Below, piece after piece: positions 22,481 to 33,190 of a stretch of 64,000 nucleotides of DNA. The translations under genes were made by a program, and so were the position numbers. Numbering within the stretch: position 1 is the stretch's first letter; each line of letters begins with the position of its first letter. Source of the stretch: Paraescarpia echinospica (taxonomy: Eukaryota > Annelida > Polychaeta > Sabellida > Siboglinidae); contig CM034539.1 of the NCBI GenBank assembly GCA_020002185.1, forward strand, positions 31,835,541 through 31,899,540, read 5' to 3'. The notes beneath the pieces are model-generated. The model saw nothing but the letters and a program-made list of their open reading frames with translations. It ran no database searches and was not told the DNA's origin.

Positions 22481-23475
22481 ATACTTAGAAGAAATAAAGT
22501 CTGATGCACGCACCATTATAACATCTGAAGCTCGGCCACCCCAGGCAGTAGACAGATAAATGACAGCACCTAGTGGGCTACATACAATGAATACTTTAAT
22601 AGTACTGTGTTTCTTATAGTTAGAATACACATGTGCCCGTGATTTTAAATTTTTCGGGCGATCAATAAAAATTTCGAAACACTCCATAATACCAGTTAAT
22701 CTGGGGAAATGTAATTTAAAGATTGCAGGTAGAGTCTGCTTTAGTGTCTCCCTGTCTGGCCATCTTACCATGAAACCAATTTTGGCATATAGTACGTCAA
22801 TTGTTTTCCAGAAGCACCTAGATATGGTAGTGACATCCACACCAGCTTGATGGGAAATTAGTTCAAATGGAAGATTTAGACGTAGCTTTACCAGAGTAAG
22901 AAACTATTGCTCTGTTGGAGGAATGGCACATTTTGCAGAAGTATTAACAATCGTAGAAAGAAAGACAGAGAGGTTTAGGAACACTTCCCAGGACAATCCT
23001 GTGTAAAATTTACAACGTGCATCATTGTCCTTAATCACACCAGAATTCAACTGCGAAGCTAATAAAATGTCACGTTCCGCAATAATGTCACCCTTTTCAC
23101 GACGCAAATTGTCAATTTCGTCGTTAACATCTTGCGTTCACTTCTCTCAACTGGTTTACGCAAACCAGATGCAGGTGTTGATGCCAACAGTGGTATATCT
23201 GGGACTGGTGATGATGGAACAGCAGAGGGATGAACAGGTGATGAGAGAGTCGTCTCGGCATAGATTGTGTCATCTAGCTCCTGGATTCCTGAAATCTCAA
23301 ACTTGACATCTCCTGACATATCATCCTGTTCTTCTCTAAACAACTTTGCTCGCTTCGTTGCGCTGTTGAAACGTTCCAACCGTTTCTTTCCCTTTTCAAA
23401 GGAGCAGCTCTGCATATAGGCAAACTGACTGGGCACGTAGTCAGGATGTGTTGGCTGTGACCTTGGTTTACCTAA
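22470..23475 (-). pseudogene. THAP-DDE transposase, truncated (coiled-coil plus first DDE aspartate)
   Basis: Read on the minus strand from 23475 there is an acceptor (ttttag-like), then MPSQFAYMQSCSFEKGKKRL and a Ser/Pro linker. A heptad-rich coiled coil and an N-terminal transposase region (HQAGVDVTTISRCFWKTIDV) follow. Next is LTGIMECFEIFIDRPKNLKS, which carries the first catalytic aspartate, and GGRASDVIMVRASDF. The second Asp and the Glu are deleted. A TAG stop (EQ*FLTL) and frame changes are shared with the inverted copy at 55601-56600, so the lesions are older than the duplication. Confidence 0.7.
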
Positions 23476-23546
23476 AACAAATGTAAATTGCTTAACCAGT
23501 TGTCCTCCAGTCTTAGTACTTCACAATACAGGTGTACATGGTAGAT

Positions 23547-23813
23547 GCCCCTGCTAAAAATGTACTACAGTTTATTATGGTAAACCATGATACATCCATA
23601 GTAAATCACAGTAAATATGTTATTCAATGTAGTAAGCCATGGTAAAATAGGATATTCACCATAGTAAAATAAAGTATTCACTATAGTAAACCTTATTATA
23701 TACTGTAGTAAAACATGGTAAAACATTCCGCAAAACACTGTAGTTGATAGTATTTACTATAGTAAACTATAGTAAATTTACTCTAATAAACCATAGTAAT
23801 TTTTAGCAGGGGC
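23547..23813. mobile_element. MITE, TIR GCCCCTGCTAAAAAT
   Basis: It begins GCCCCTGCTAAAAAT and ends ATTTTTAGCAGGGGC. The 267-bp interior is composed of 'agtaaa/ctatag/tggtaaacc' phrases that can fold on themselves. It lies in the intron upstream of the transposase body. An inverted copy is at 55262-55527. Confidence 0.75.
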
Positions 23814-24180
23814 TAGAGTAGAGGGGTGGGTGACACTGATGGTTTAGCAGGGGCTAGAGTAGAGGGGTGGGTAACACTGATGGTTTAGCAGGGGCTAGAG
23901 TAGAGGGGTGGGTGACACTGATGGTTTAGCAGGGGCTACAGTAGAGGGGTGGGTGACACTGATGGTTTAGCAGGGGCTACAGTAGAGGGGTGGGTGACAC
24001 TGATGGTTTAGCAGGGGCTACAGTAGAGGGGTGGGTGACACTGATGGTTTAGCAGGGGCTACAGTAGAGGGGTGGGTGACACTGATGGTTTAGCAGGGGC
24101 TACAGTAGAGGGGTGGGTGACACTGATGGTTTAGCAGGGGCTAGAGTAGAGGGGTGGGTGACACTGATGGTTTAGCAGGG
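23804..24180 (+). repeat. 41-bp minisatellite, about 9 units, runs into the gap
   Basis: The unit is AGCAGGGGCTAGAGTAGAGG followed by GGTGGGTGACACTGATGGTTT, with gctagag/gctacag variants. The first bases of each unit equal the 3' terminus of the adjoining MITE. The inverted copy (55062-55270) has about 5 units and is fully sequenced there. Confidence 0.95.
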
Positions 24181-25180
24181 NNNNNNNNNNNNNNNNNNNN
24201 NNNNNNNNNNNNNNNNNNNNNNNNNNNNNNNNNNNNNNNNNNNNNNNNNNNNNNNNNNNNNNNNNNNNNNNNNNNNNNNNNNNNNNNNNNNNNNNNNNNN
24301 NNNNNNNNNNNNNNNNNNNNNNNNNNNNNNNNNNNNNNNNNNNNNNNNNNNNNNNNNNNNNNNNNNNNNNNNNNNNNNNNNNNNNNNNNNNNNNNNNNNN
24401 NNNNNNNNNNNNNNNNNNNNNNNNNNNNNNNNNNNNNNNNNNNNNNNNNNNNNNNNNNNNNNNNNNNNNNNNNNNNNNNNNNNNNNNNNNNNNNNNNNNN
24501 NNNNNNNNNNNNNNNNNNNNNNNNNNNNNNNNNNNNNNNNNNNNNNNNNNNNNNNNNNNNNNNNNNNNNNNNNNNNNNNNNNNNNNNNNNNNNNNNNNNN
24601 NNNNNNNNNNNNNNNNNNNNNNNNNNNNNNNNNNNNNNNNNNNNNNNNNNNNNNNNNNNNNNNNNNNNNNNNNNNNNNNNNNNNNNNNNNNNNNNNNNNN
24701 NNNNNNNNNNNNNNNNNNNNNNNNNNNNNNNNNNNNNNNNNNNNNNNNNNNNNNNNNNNNNNNNNNNNNNNNNNNNNNNNNNNNNNNNNNNNNNNNNNNN
24801 NNNNNNNNNNNNNNNNNNNNNNNNNNNNNNNNNNNNNNNNNNNNNNNNNNNNNNNNNNNNNNNNNNNNNNNNNNNNNNNNNNNNNNNNNNNNNNNNNNNN
24901 NNNNNNNNNNNNNNNNNNNNNNNNNNNNNNNNNNNNNNNNNNNNNNNNNNNNNNNNNNNNNNNNNNNNNNNNNNNNNNNNNNNNNNNNNNNNNNNNNNNN
25001 NNNNNNNNNNNNNNNNNNNNNNNNNNNNNNNNNNNNNNNNNNNNNNNNNNNNNNNNNNNNNNNNNNNNNNNNNNNNNNNNNNNNNNNNNNNNNNNNNNNN
25101 NNNNNNNNNNNNNNNNNNNNNNNNNNNNNNNNNNNNNNNNNNNNNNNNNNNNNNNNNNNNNNNNNNNNNNNNNNNNNNNN
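24181..25180. other. assembly gap, exactly 1000 N
   Basis: A round-number gap, so the length is nominal. It interrupts the 41-bp minisatellite on the left and begins unrelated palindrome sequence on the right. Confidence 1.
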
Positions 25181-25344
25181 TAGTGGACTTTGACCCCTGG
25201 ATGACAGCATAGCTGGCTAACGGTAAACAACGTTCTGGTGGAAGGATTAAAACGAAACCAATGCGTTGTGCGTTTAAATACGTTCTAGTCGTGGGATTAC
25301 AATGAAAATCAAATGCATAAATACGCTAATGTTCAGTAGGGTGT

Positions 25345-26650
25345 TTATGCATTGGACACAGACGCGTGAAAACGTGAGTAGTGACTGAAATATTTATTGC
25401 GGAGCAGTATGATAGGCGAGCATTCGGCCAGCATTCGCCCGCGGTCAACGGGTCGCCCTATTGTCCATAGCCCGTTGGGCTGCTTGACGAGGAATACTCT
25501 GGCCAGATCGGCGATGTCGTCTTCATCGTCGTCAGAGTCGTAGTGGTGGTGATGGCTGTCAGTGCCTGTCGGCGTGATGACGTGCGTAGGAGGCAACGTG
25601 AGGGTGAAAGGAGCGACCGTGCATGTCGGATTGGTCGTCCGTGATAATGTGCCGGTTGTAGGCAGTTGGATCGGTCTATGAACTAAAACCACAATACATT
25701 TTAAACAAAGGATGAGAACCATGCATTGTTTAAATGATAAAATGAGAACCACAATGGTAAAATAAAATGATGCATTACAATGGTTGTGAAATAAAATGAG
25801 ACACAATGATAAAAAATAAAATGAGACATTGTTTAAATGATGAAATAAAATGAGAACCACAATGATAAAATAAAATGATGCATTACAATGGTTGTGAAAT
25901 AAAATGAGACACAATGATAAAATAAAATGAGACATTGTTTAAATGATGAAATAAAATGAGACATGGTATTTAAACGGTAAAATGCATGCATGCATGCATG
26001 CATGCATGCATGCATGCGTACTTAACTGTAGTAAAAATAAAATGAGAGATATGCACGTACACATGCATACACTTACAATTGTTTAAATGGTAAAATAAAA
26101 TGCATGCATGCAGGCGTAGTTACAACAACTGTTTAAACTGTAAAATAAGATGCATTACAATAGTTGTGAAATAAAATGAGACATTGTTTAAACGGTAAAA
26201 TAAAATGATGCATTGTTTAAATGATGAAATAAAATGAGACATAAACGGTAAAATGCATGCATGCATGCGTACTTAACTGTAGTAAAAATGAAATGAGAGA
26301 TGCACGTACACATGCACGCACGCGCGTACTTACAATTGTTTAAATGGTAAAATAAGATGCATGCATGCAGGCGTAGTTACAACAACTGTTTAAACGGTAA
26401 AATAAAATACATGCAGGCATGCGTACTATTTAAACAGTAAAATACATGCATGCATGCATGCGTACTATTTAAACGGTAAAATACATGCATGTTGTGTACT
26501 TACAACAACTGTAGTAAAATGAGAGACATGTACGCGTACTTACAACTGTTTAAATGATAAAATGCATGCATGCATGCATGACGCGTAGTTACAATAACTG
26601 TTTAAATGTGTTGGATCTTACCGTGGCGTTGACTTATGTGGTGTGGTCAT
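25345..26650 (-). CDS. outer foldback gene, left arm: 119-aa acidic protein, unknown family
   Basis: Exon 1 is 26622-26650 (MTTPHKSTP plus two bases, donor GTAAGA). Exon 2 is 25345-25675 (acceptor agttcatag). The joined length is 360 bases with no internal stop, and the right-arm copy has the same structure. Visible features: a Thr/Pro-rich N-terminus with P-T-C-T-V-A-P, a His4 run, an acidic stretch DSDDDEDDIADLARVFL, then KQPNGLWTIGRP and a basic C-terminus. There is no signal peptide or membrane segment. I do not recognise the family. The inner gene encodes a related protein. The intron is filled with low-complexity repeats. Confidence 0.6.
25690..26600. repeat. intron of outer gene: degenerate 'gtttaaa..taaaatgaga / tgcatgcatg' repeats
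   Basis: Short phrases (aaataaaatgag, tgtttaaa.ggtaaaat, (tgca)n) are shuffled many times with no fixed period. The right-arm counterpart is 33225-34015, with several unit gains and losses. Confidence 0.85.
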
Positions 26651-26689
26651 GTTTGATGAAAAGTTCGGAGCGATGTATAGACGTTGATT

Positions 26690-27220
26690 GCGCGTGACTG
26701 TAAAAGTGTGTATGAAATGTGCGCGCCGTCAAACAGCAGTGGCGGCGGCGCATGACACTACGGCTTATCTTGATTGGAATGTGAACGGAGAACAAAGGAT
26801 TTTTATAAACGATAAACGAAACGTTAAAATCATGAAATTAAACGTTGTATACGATCCCTGGAGGGTCAGGAAACACGAGATGCAGTGATATTAGAGAAAT
26901 TTGCTGTAAAAGTCACATTTGACAATGGATGTACTGACGTGAACGCTAACTTTTTTTTTTAAAACAAATTCCTCGGTAGACTAGGCGGAATGCGTTGTGA
27001 CATCTGTTGCGCGTGACTTATCGCGATTGGAATGTGAACGGAGAACAAAGGATTTTTACAAACGATAAACGAGACGTTAAAAGCATGAAACTAAACGTTG
27101 TATAGGTTCAGTGTGGAGTCAGGAAACTGGAGATGCATCGATATTAGAGAAATGTGATGTAAAGAGAGATTTAACGGTGAATGTACTGACGTGACCGGAA
27201 ACTTTTTTCGAAAACAAAAT
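26690..27220. repeat. direct repeat (about 210 bp x2) between the divergent gene starts, left arm
   Basis: Blocks at about 26760-26960 and 27010-27215 share 'gattggaatgtgaacggag', 'aacaaaggatttttA.aaac', 'gttaaa..catgaaa.taaac', 'gatattagagaaat' and 'aatgtactgacgtga'. The two copies precede the two divergent genes, so they look like a duplicated promoter or 5' flank. The right-arm counterpart is 32640-33165. Confidence 0.75.
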
Positions 27221-27672
27221 GCCTGGGATAAATTAAGTATGCACGCTGATAATTGAATAAGATAATGGTATTAGTGTGAAGTACGCATGCGCGTTATTTG
27301 GAAAAGTATCAAACGGTTGAGAAAATGCTATATTGTATGACGCTGAAGTTCTAACGTGTATTCTTTCTACAGCAGGCCCTGTCAGCAGCAGCAGCAGCAG
27401 CAAAGCCGGTATGCTCGGTCGCTCCCATATCACGGAGTGACCCCCCTCGACCAATCACTCCACCACCACCACCACCACCACCTATCAGCCACGACGCCGA
27501 TGTCTTCGATGACGACATCAGCCTCGTGTCTCCGTTCTTAAGAAGAGGAAGCAATGGATCGTGGTACACGCCTATCCCACCGACCAAACTATTACACTAC
27601 CCTGACAGACATCCACACAAGCTAGTGGTGTTAGTTGACTACACTACCCTGATAGACATCATCACAAGCTAG
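27219..27672 (+). pseudogene. inner foldback gene, left arm (paralogue of the outer gene; nonsense in exon 1)
   Basis: Exon 2 (27373-27672, acceptor ttctttctacag) is open for 99 residues: Q-A-L-S, an Ala run from (CAG)n, KPVCSVAPISRSDPPRPITP, a poly-Pro run, SHDADVFDDDISLVSPFLRR, NGSWYTPIPPTKLL. It aligns with the outer protein at KPxCxVAP, PPxxxITP, D-DDDI and FLxxxxNGxW. The likely exon 1 (27219-27236, M-P-G-I-N) has TAA just before the donor GTATGC, while the right arm has GAA there. If exon 1 is right, this copy is dead. Confidence 0.5.
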
Positions 27673-28375
27673 TGGTGGTAAGTTGCCTACACTACTTTGA
27701 CAGACATCCTCACAAGCTAGTGGTGGTAGTTGACTACACTACCCTGACAGACATCATCACAAGCTAGTGGTGGTAAGTTGACTACACTACCCGGACAGAC
27801 ATCCTCACAAGCTAGTGGTGGTAGTTGACTACACTACCCTGACAGACATCCTCACAAGCTAGTGGTGGTAAGTTGACTACACTACCCTGACATACATCCT
27901 CGCAAGCTAGTGGTGGTAGTTGACTACACTATCCTGGCAGACATCCTCACAAGCTAGTGGTGGTAGTTGACTACACTACCCTGGCAGACATCCCCACAAG
28001 CTAGTGGTGGTAGTTGACTACACTACCCTGGCAGACATACTCACAAGCTAGTGGTGGTAGTTGACTACACTACCCTGGCAGACATACTCATAAGCTAGTG
28101 GTGGTAGTTGACTACACTACCCTGACAGACATCCTCACAAGTTAGTGATGGTAGTAGACTACACTTCCCTGACAGACATCCTCACAAGCTAGTGGTGGTA
28201 GTTGACTACACTACCCTGACAGACATTCTCACAAGCTAGTGATGGTAGTTGACTACACTACTCTGGCAGGCATCCTCACAAGCTAGTGATGGTAGTTGAT
28301 TACACTACCCTGACAGACATCCTCACAAGCTAGTGATGGTAGTTGTCTACACTACCCTGACAGACATCACTCACT
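27590..28375 (+). repeat. 47-bp minisatellite, left arm, about 16 units
   Basis: The unit is ctagtggtggtagttgacta cactaccctgacagacatcc tcacaag. The first unit overlaps the last codons and stop of the inner gene, so the array is an amplification of that gene's 3' end. Confidence 0.95.
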
Positions 28376-30248
28376 CCACTGTCTACTACCTACTGACCAC
28401 TGTCTACTCACTCCACTGCCTACTACCTACTGCCCACTGTCCACTCACTCCACTGTTTACTACCTACTGCCCACTGTCTACTCACTCCACTGTCTACTAC
28501 CTACTGCCCACTGTCCACTCACTCCACTGTCTACTACCTACTGCCCACTGTCTACTCACTCCACTGTCTACTACCTACTGTCTACTCACTCCACTGTCTA
28601 CTACCTATTGCCCACTGTCCACTCACTCCACTGTCTACGACCTACTACCCGCTGTCTACTCACTCCACTGTCTACTACCTACTGTCCACTCACTCCACTG
28701 TCTACTACCTACTGCCACTCCACTTTCTACTGCCTACTGCCCACTGTCTACTCACTCTACTGTCTACTACCAACTGCCCACTGTCCACTCACTCCACTGT
28801 CTACTCACTCCACTGCCTACTGCCCACTGTCTACTCACTCCACTGTCTACTACCTACTACCCACTGTCCACTGCCTACTGCCCACTGTCTACTAACTCTA
28901 CTGTCCACTGTCCACTCACTCCACTGTCTACTGCCCACTGTCTACTCACACCACTGTCTACTACCTAATGTCTGTTCACTCCACTGTCTACTACCTACTG
29001 CCCACTGTCCATTCACTCCACTGTCTACTGTCCGCTCACTCCACTGTCTACTGCCCACTGTCTACTCACTCCACTGTCTACTACTTACTGCCCACTGTCT
29101 ACTACCTACTGCCCACTGTCTACTCACTCCACTGTCTACTACCTACTGCCCACTGTCCACTCACTCCACTACTGCCCACTGTCTACTCACTCCACTGTCT
29201 ACTGCCTACTGCCCACTGTCTACTCACTCTACTGTCTACTACCTACTGCCCACTGTCAACTCACTCCACTGTCTACTACCTACTGCCCACTCACTCCACT
29301 GCCTACTACCTACTGCCCGCTGTCTACTCATTCCACTGTCTACTACCTACTGCCCACTGCCTACTCACTCCACTACTGCCCACTGTCTACTCACTCCACT
29401 GTCTACTGCCTACTGCCCACTGTCTACTCACTCTACTGTCTACTACCTACTGCCCACTGTCCACTCACTCCACTGTCTACTACCTACTACCCACTGTCTA
29501 CTCACTCCACTGTCTACTGCCTACTGCCCACTGTCTACTCACTCTACTGTCTACTTCCCACTGTCCACTGTCTACTCACTCTACTGTCTACTGCCCACTG
29601 TCTACTCACTCTACTGTCTAATACCTACTACCCACTGTCTACTCACTCCACTGCCTACTACCTACTGCCCACTGTCTACTCACTCCACTTTCTACTGCCT
29701 ACTGCCCACTGTCTACTCACTCTACTCTCTACTACCAACTGCCCACTGTCCACTCACTCCACTGTCTACTCACTCCACTGCCTACTACCAACTGCCCACT
29801 GTCTACTCACTCCACTGTCTACTACCTACTGCCCGCTGTCTACTGCCTAATGCCCACTGTCTACTAACTCTACTGCCCACTGTCCACTCACTCCACTGTC
29901 TACTGCCCACTGTCTACTCACTCCACTGTCTACTACCTACTGTCTGTTCACTCCACTGTCTACTACCTACTGCCCACTGTCCACTCACTCCACTGTCTAC
30001 TGTCTACTCACTCCACTGTCTACTGTCTACTCACTCTACTGTCTACTACCTACTGTCCGCTCACTCCACTGTCTACTACCTACTGCCCACTGTCTACTCA
30101 TTCCACTGTCTACTGTCTACTGTCTATTCACTCCACTGTCTATTACCTACTGCCCACTGTCTACTCACTCCACTGTCTACTACCTACTGCCCACTGTCTA
30201 CTCACTCCACTGTCTACTACCTACTGCCCTCTGTCTACTCACTCTACT
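28371..30248 (+). repeat. about 37-bp minisatellite ('cactgtctactacctactgc'), left arm
   Basis: Mosaics of 'ccactgtctactacctactg' and 'cccactgtctactcact' with many partial units. Another block lies at 30640-30785. Open frames through it are repeat artefacts. The right arm keeps only about 340 bp of the same array. Confidence 0.95.
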
Positions 30249-31090
30249 GTGTTGGGACTCTAACAGTGTCCAGTCACCCCCATACACATATAACATATAG
30301 ACAGAAGGTTGAGACTCTGACAGGGTCCAGTCACCCCCATACACATATAACATAGAGACGGAAGGTTGGGACTCTGACAGGGTTCAATCACCCCCATACA
30401 CATATAACATATAGACAGAAGGTTGGGTGTCCTGTCACCCCCATACACATATAACATACAGACGGAAGGTTGGGACTCTGACAGTGTCCAGTTACCCCCA
30501 TACACATATAACATGTAGACGGAAGGTTGGCACTCTGACAGTGTCCACTCACCCCCATACACATATAACGTATAGACGGAAGGTTGGGTGTAGGGTTAGA
30601 TAGATAGAAAAAGTTGGTGTTAACCTCGCGAAATTCACTCCACTGTCTACTGTCTACTACCTACTGTCTACTCACTCCACTGTCTACTGCCTACTGTCTA
30701 CTCACTCCACTGTCTACTACCTACTGCCCACTGTCTACTCACTCCACTGTCTACTACCTACTGCCCTCTGTCTACTCACTCTACTGTGTTGGGACTCTGA
30801 CAGTGTCCAGTCACCCCCATACACATATAACATATAGACAGAAGGTTGGGACTCTGACAGGGTCCAGTCACCCCCATACACATATAACATAGAGACGGAA
30901 GGTTGGGACTCTGACAGGATTCAATCACCCCCATACACATATAACATATAGACAGAAGGTTGGGTGTCCTGTCACCCCCATACACATATAACATACAGAC
31001 GGAAGGTTGGGACTCTGACAGTGTCCAGTTACCCCCATACACATATAACATGTAGACGGAAGGTTGGCACTCTGACAGTGTCCACTCACC
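30249..31090 (+). repeat. 57-bp minisatellite, two blocks in direct duplication
   Basis: The unit is gttgggactctgacagtgtc cagtcacccccatacacata taacatatagacagaag. Block 30249-30595 recurs at 30787-31090 with the same order of variants (offset about 537 bp), including a shortened 'gttgggtgtcctgtca' unit. It is absent from the right arm. Confidence 0.9.
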
Positions 31091-31225
31091 CGCGGCGTTG
31101 AGCTACTTCTACGCAAAACGTCGCGTGCTCGACGACGGCGTCACTACGGCGCCGATACTCGTATAAACAACCTACCTAACATAAGGACTATCCCTACCTA
31201 CCTACCTACCTACCTAAGGGGTCAC
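31091..31225. other. GC-rich single-copy segment at the palindrome centre, left side only
   Basis: The sequence 'cgcggcgttgagctacttct...cgtcgcgtgctcgacgacgg' followed by (CCTA)n has no partner in the right arm. It may be a remnant of the pre-inversion junction. Confidence 0.5.
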
Positions 31226-31371
31226 TTTTTTGTCTCTCTTTTTTTGTGTGTAAAATAAAAAAGGTTCAGGAGCCCCCACGACGGGGCCCCAAAACGCCCT
31301 ACGGGCGTTTTGGGGGTGGGGGCTCCTGAACCTTTTTTATTTTACAAAAAAAAAAAGAGAGACAAAAAAGA
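31226..31371. repeat. central hairpin of the palindrome
   Basis: Inner stem CCCCAAAACGCCC (31287-31299), loop TAC, stem GGGCGTTTTGGGG (31303-31315). Outer stem ggttcaggagcccccac (31263-31279) pairs with 31316-31332. Pairing then continues through 'tgtaaaataaaaaa' and 'ttttttgtctctcttttttt' to about 31370. A short bulge (gacggg) sits on the left. The inner hairpin plus T-tract also resembles an intrinsic-terminator shape, but in a eukaryote this carries little weight. Confidence 0.9.
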
Positions 31372-31373
31372 CA

Positions 31374-32265
31374 GCGGGTAGTAGGTCGTAGACAGTGGAG
31401 TGAGTGGACAGTGGGCAGTAAGTAGTAGACAGTGGAGTGAGTAGACAGTAGGTAGTAGACAGTGGAGTGAGTAGACAGTGGGCAGTAGGTAGTAGACAGT
31501 GGAGTGAGTAGACAGTAGGTAGTAGACAGTGGAGTGAGTAGACAGTGGGCAGTAGGTAGTAGACAGTGGAGTGAGTGGACAGTGGGCAGTAGGTAGTAGA
31601 CAGTGGAGTGAGTAGACAGTGGGCAGTAGGTAGTAGACAGTGGAGTGAGTGGACAGTGGGCAGTAGGTAGTAGGCAGTGGAGTGAGTAGACAGTGGCCAG
31701 TAGGTAGTAGACAGTGGAGTGAGTGATGTCTGTCAGGGTAGTGTAGACAACTACCATCACTAGCTTGTGAGGATGTCTGTCAGGGTAGTGTAGTCAACTA
31801 CCATCACTAGCTTGTGAGGATGTCTGCCAGAGTAGTGTAGTCAACTACCATCACTAGCTTGTGAGAATGTCTGTCAGGGTAGTGTAGTCAACTACCACCA
31901 CTAGCTTGTGAGGATGTCTGTCAGGGTAGTGTAGTCTACTACCATCACTAGCTTATGAGTATGTCTGCCAGGGTAGTGTAGTCAACTACCACCACTAGCT
32001 TGTGAGGATGTCTGCCAGGGTAGTGTAGTCAACTACCACCACTAGCTTGTGAGGATGTCTGCCAGGGTAGTGTAGTCAACTACCACCACTAGCTTGTGGG
32101 GATGTCTGCCAGGGTAGTGTAGTCAACTACCACCACTAGCTTGTGAGGATGTCTGCCAGGATAGTATAGTCAACTACCATCACTAACTTGTGAGAATGTC
32201 TGTCAGGGTAGTGTAGTCAACTAACACCACTAGCTTGTGTGGATGTCTGTCAGGGTAGTGTAATA
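31374..32265 (-). repeat. right-arm counterparts of the 37-bp and 47-bp minisatellites
   Basis: Positions 31374-31725 are the reverse complement of the 'cactgtctactacc' array. Positions 31726-32265 are the reverse complement of the 47-bp array (about 11 units). Confidence 0.95.
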
Positions 32266-32622
32266 GTTTGGTCGGTGGGATAGGCGTGTACCACGATCCA
32301 TTGCTTCCTCTTCTTAAGAACGGAGACGCGAGGCTGATGTCGTCATCGAAGACATCGGCGTCGTGGTGGTGGTGGTGGAGTGATTGGGCGAGGGGGGTCA
32401 CTCCGTGATATGGGAGCGACCGAGCATACCGGCTTTGCTGCTGCTGCTGCTGCTGCTGACAGGGCCTGCTGTAGAAAGAATACACGTTAGAACTTCAGCG
32501 TCATACAATATAGCATTTTCTCAACCGTTTGATACTTTTCCAAATAACGCGCATGCGTACTTCACACTAATACCATTATCTTATTCAATTATTAGCGTGC
32601 ATACTTCATTTATCCCAGGCAT
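32183..32622 (-). pseudogene. inner foldback gene, right arm (frameshifted)
   Basis: Exon 1 (32605-32622) reads M-P-G-I-N-E with donor GTATGC and is intact here. Exon 2 starts at 32468 after ttctttctacag. The CAG/CCA tract has a different length from the left arm, so the KPVCSVAP frame and the DADVFDDD frame are no longer the same. In each arm the inner gene thus has a different single lesion. Confidence 0.5.
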
Positions 32623-33190
32623 TTTGTTTTCGAAAAAAAGTTTCCGGTCACGTCAGTACATTCACCGTTAAATCTCTCTTTACATCACATTTCTCTAATA
32701 TCGATGCATCTCCAGTTTCCTGACTCCACACTGAACCTATACAACGTTTAGTTTCATGCTTTTAACGTCTCGTTTATCGTTTGTAAAAATACTTTGTTCT
32801 CCGTTCACATTCCAATCGCGATAAGTCACGCGCAACAGATGTCACAACGCATTCCGCCTAGTCTACCGAGGAATTTGTTTTTAAAAAAAAGTTAGCGTTC
32901 ACGTCAGTACATCCATTGTCAAATGTGACTTTTACAGCAAATTTATCTAATATCACTGCATCTCGTGTTTCCTGACCCTCCAGGGATCGTATACAACGTT
33001 TAATTTCATGATTTTAACGTTTCGTTTATCGTTTATAAAAATCCTTTGTTCTCCGTTCACATTCCAATCAAGATAAGCCGTAGTGTCATGCGCCGCCGCC
33101 ACCGCTGTTTGACGGCGCGCACATTTCATACACACTTTTACAGTCACGCGCAATCAACGTCTATACATCGCTCCGAACTTTTTATCAAAC

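Larger units (their letters stand above)
19566..24180 (+). repeat. left arm of a large inverted duplication (partner about 55070-59467)
   Basis: From 'gactgtaattgcagccta' onward, the sequence recurs in reverse complement at 59467 going down, with only scattered differences. The arm contains a MITE, a tetranucleotide tract, a psq fragment, the deleted transposon, a second MITE and a 41-bp minisatellite. Confidence 0.9.

Noticed and set aside
24131..25230. Open frames of about 350 codons
   Set aside because: They consist almost only of N from the assembly gap. The same applies at 59337-60506.
26688..26888. 66-codon frame in the divergent spacer of the foldback (and 32953-33153)
   Set aside because: It lacks an ATG start and lies in the duplicated 5' flank. 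The second flank copy does not keep it open. It is present in both arms only because the arms are identical.
28333..29621. Open frames over 200 codons of the '[14 protein letters not shown]' type
   Set aside because: They are translations of the 37-bp minisatellite.
31226..31371. Intrinsic transcription terminator
   Set aside because: The stem plus T-run shape is present, but it is the symmetric centre of a eukaryotic palindrome, so the bacterial interpretation does not apply.
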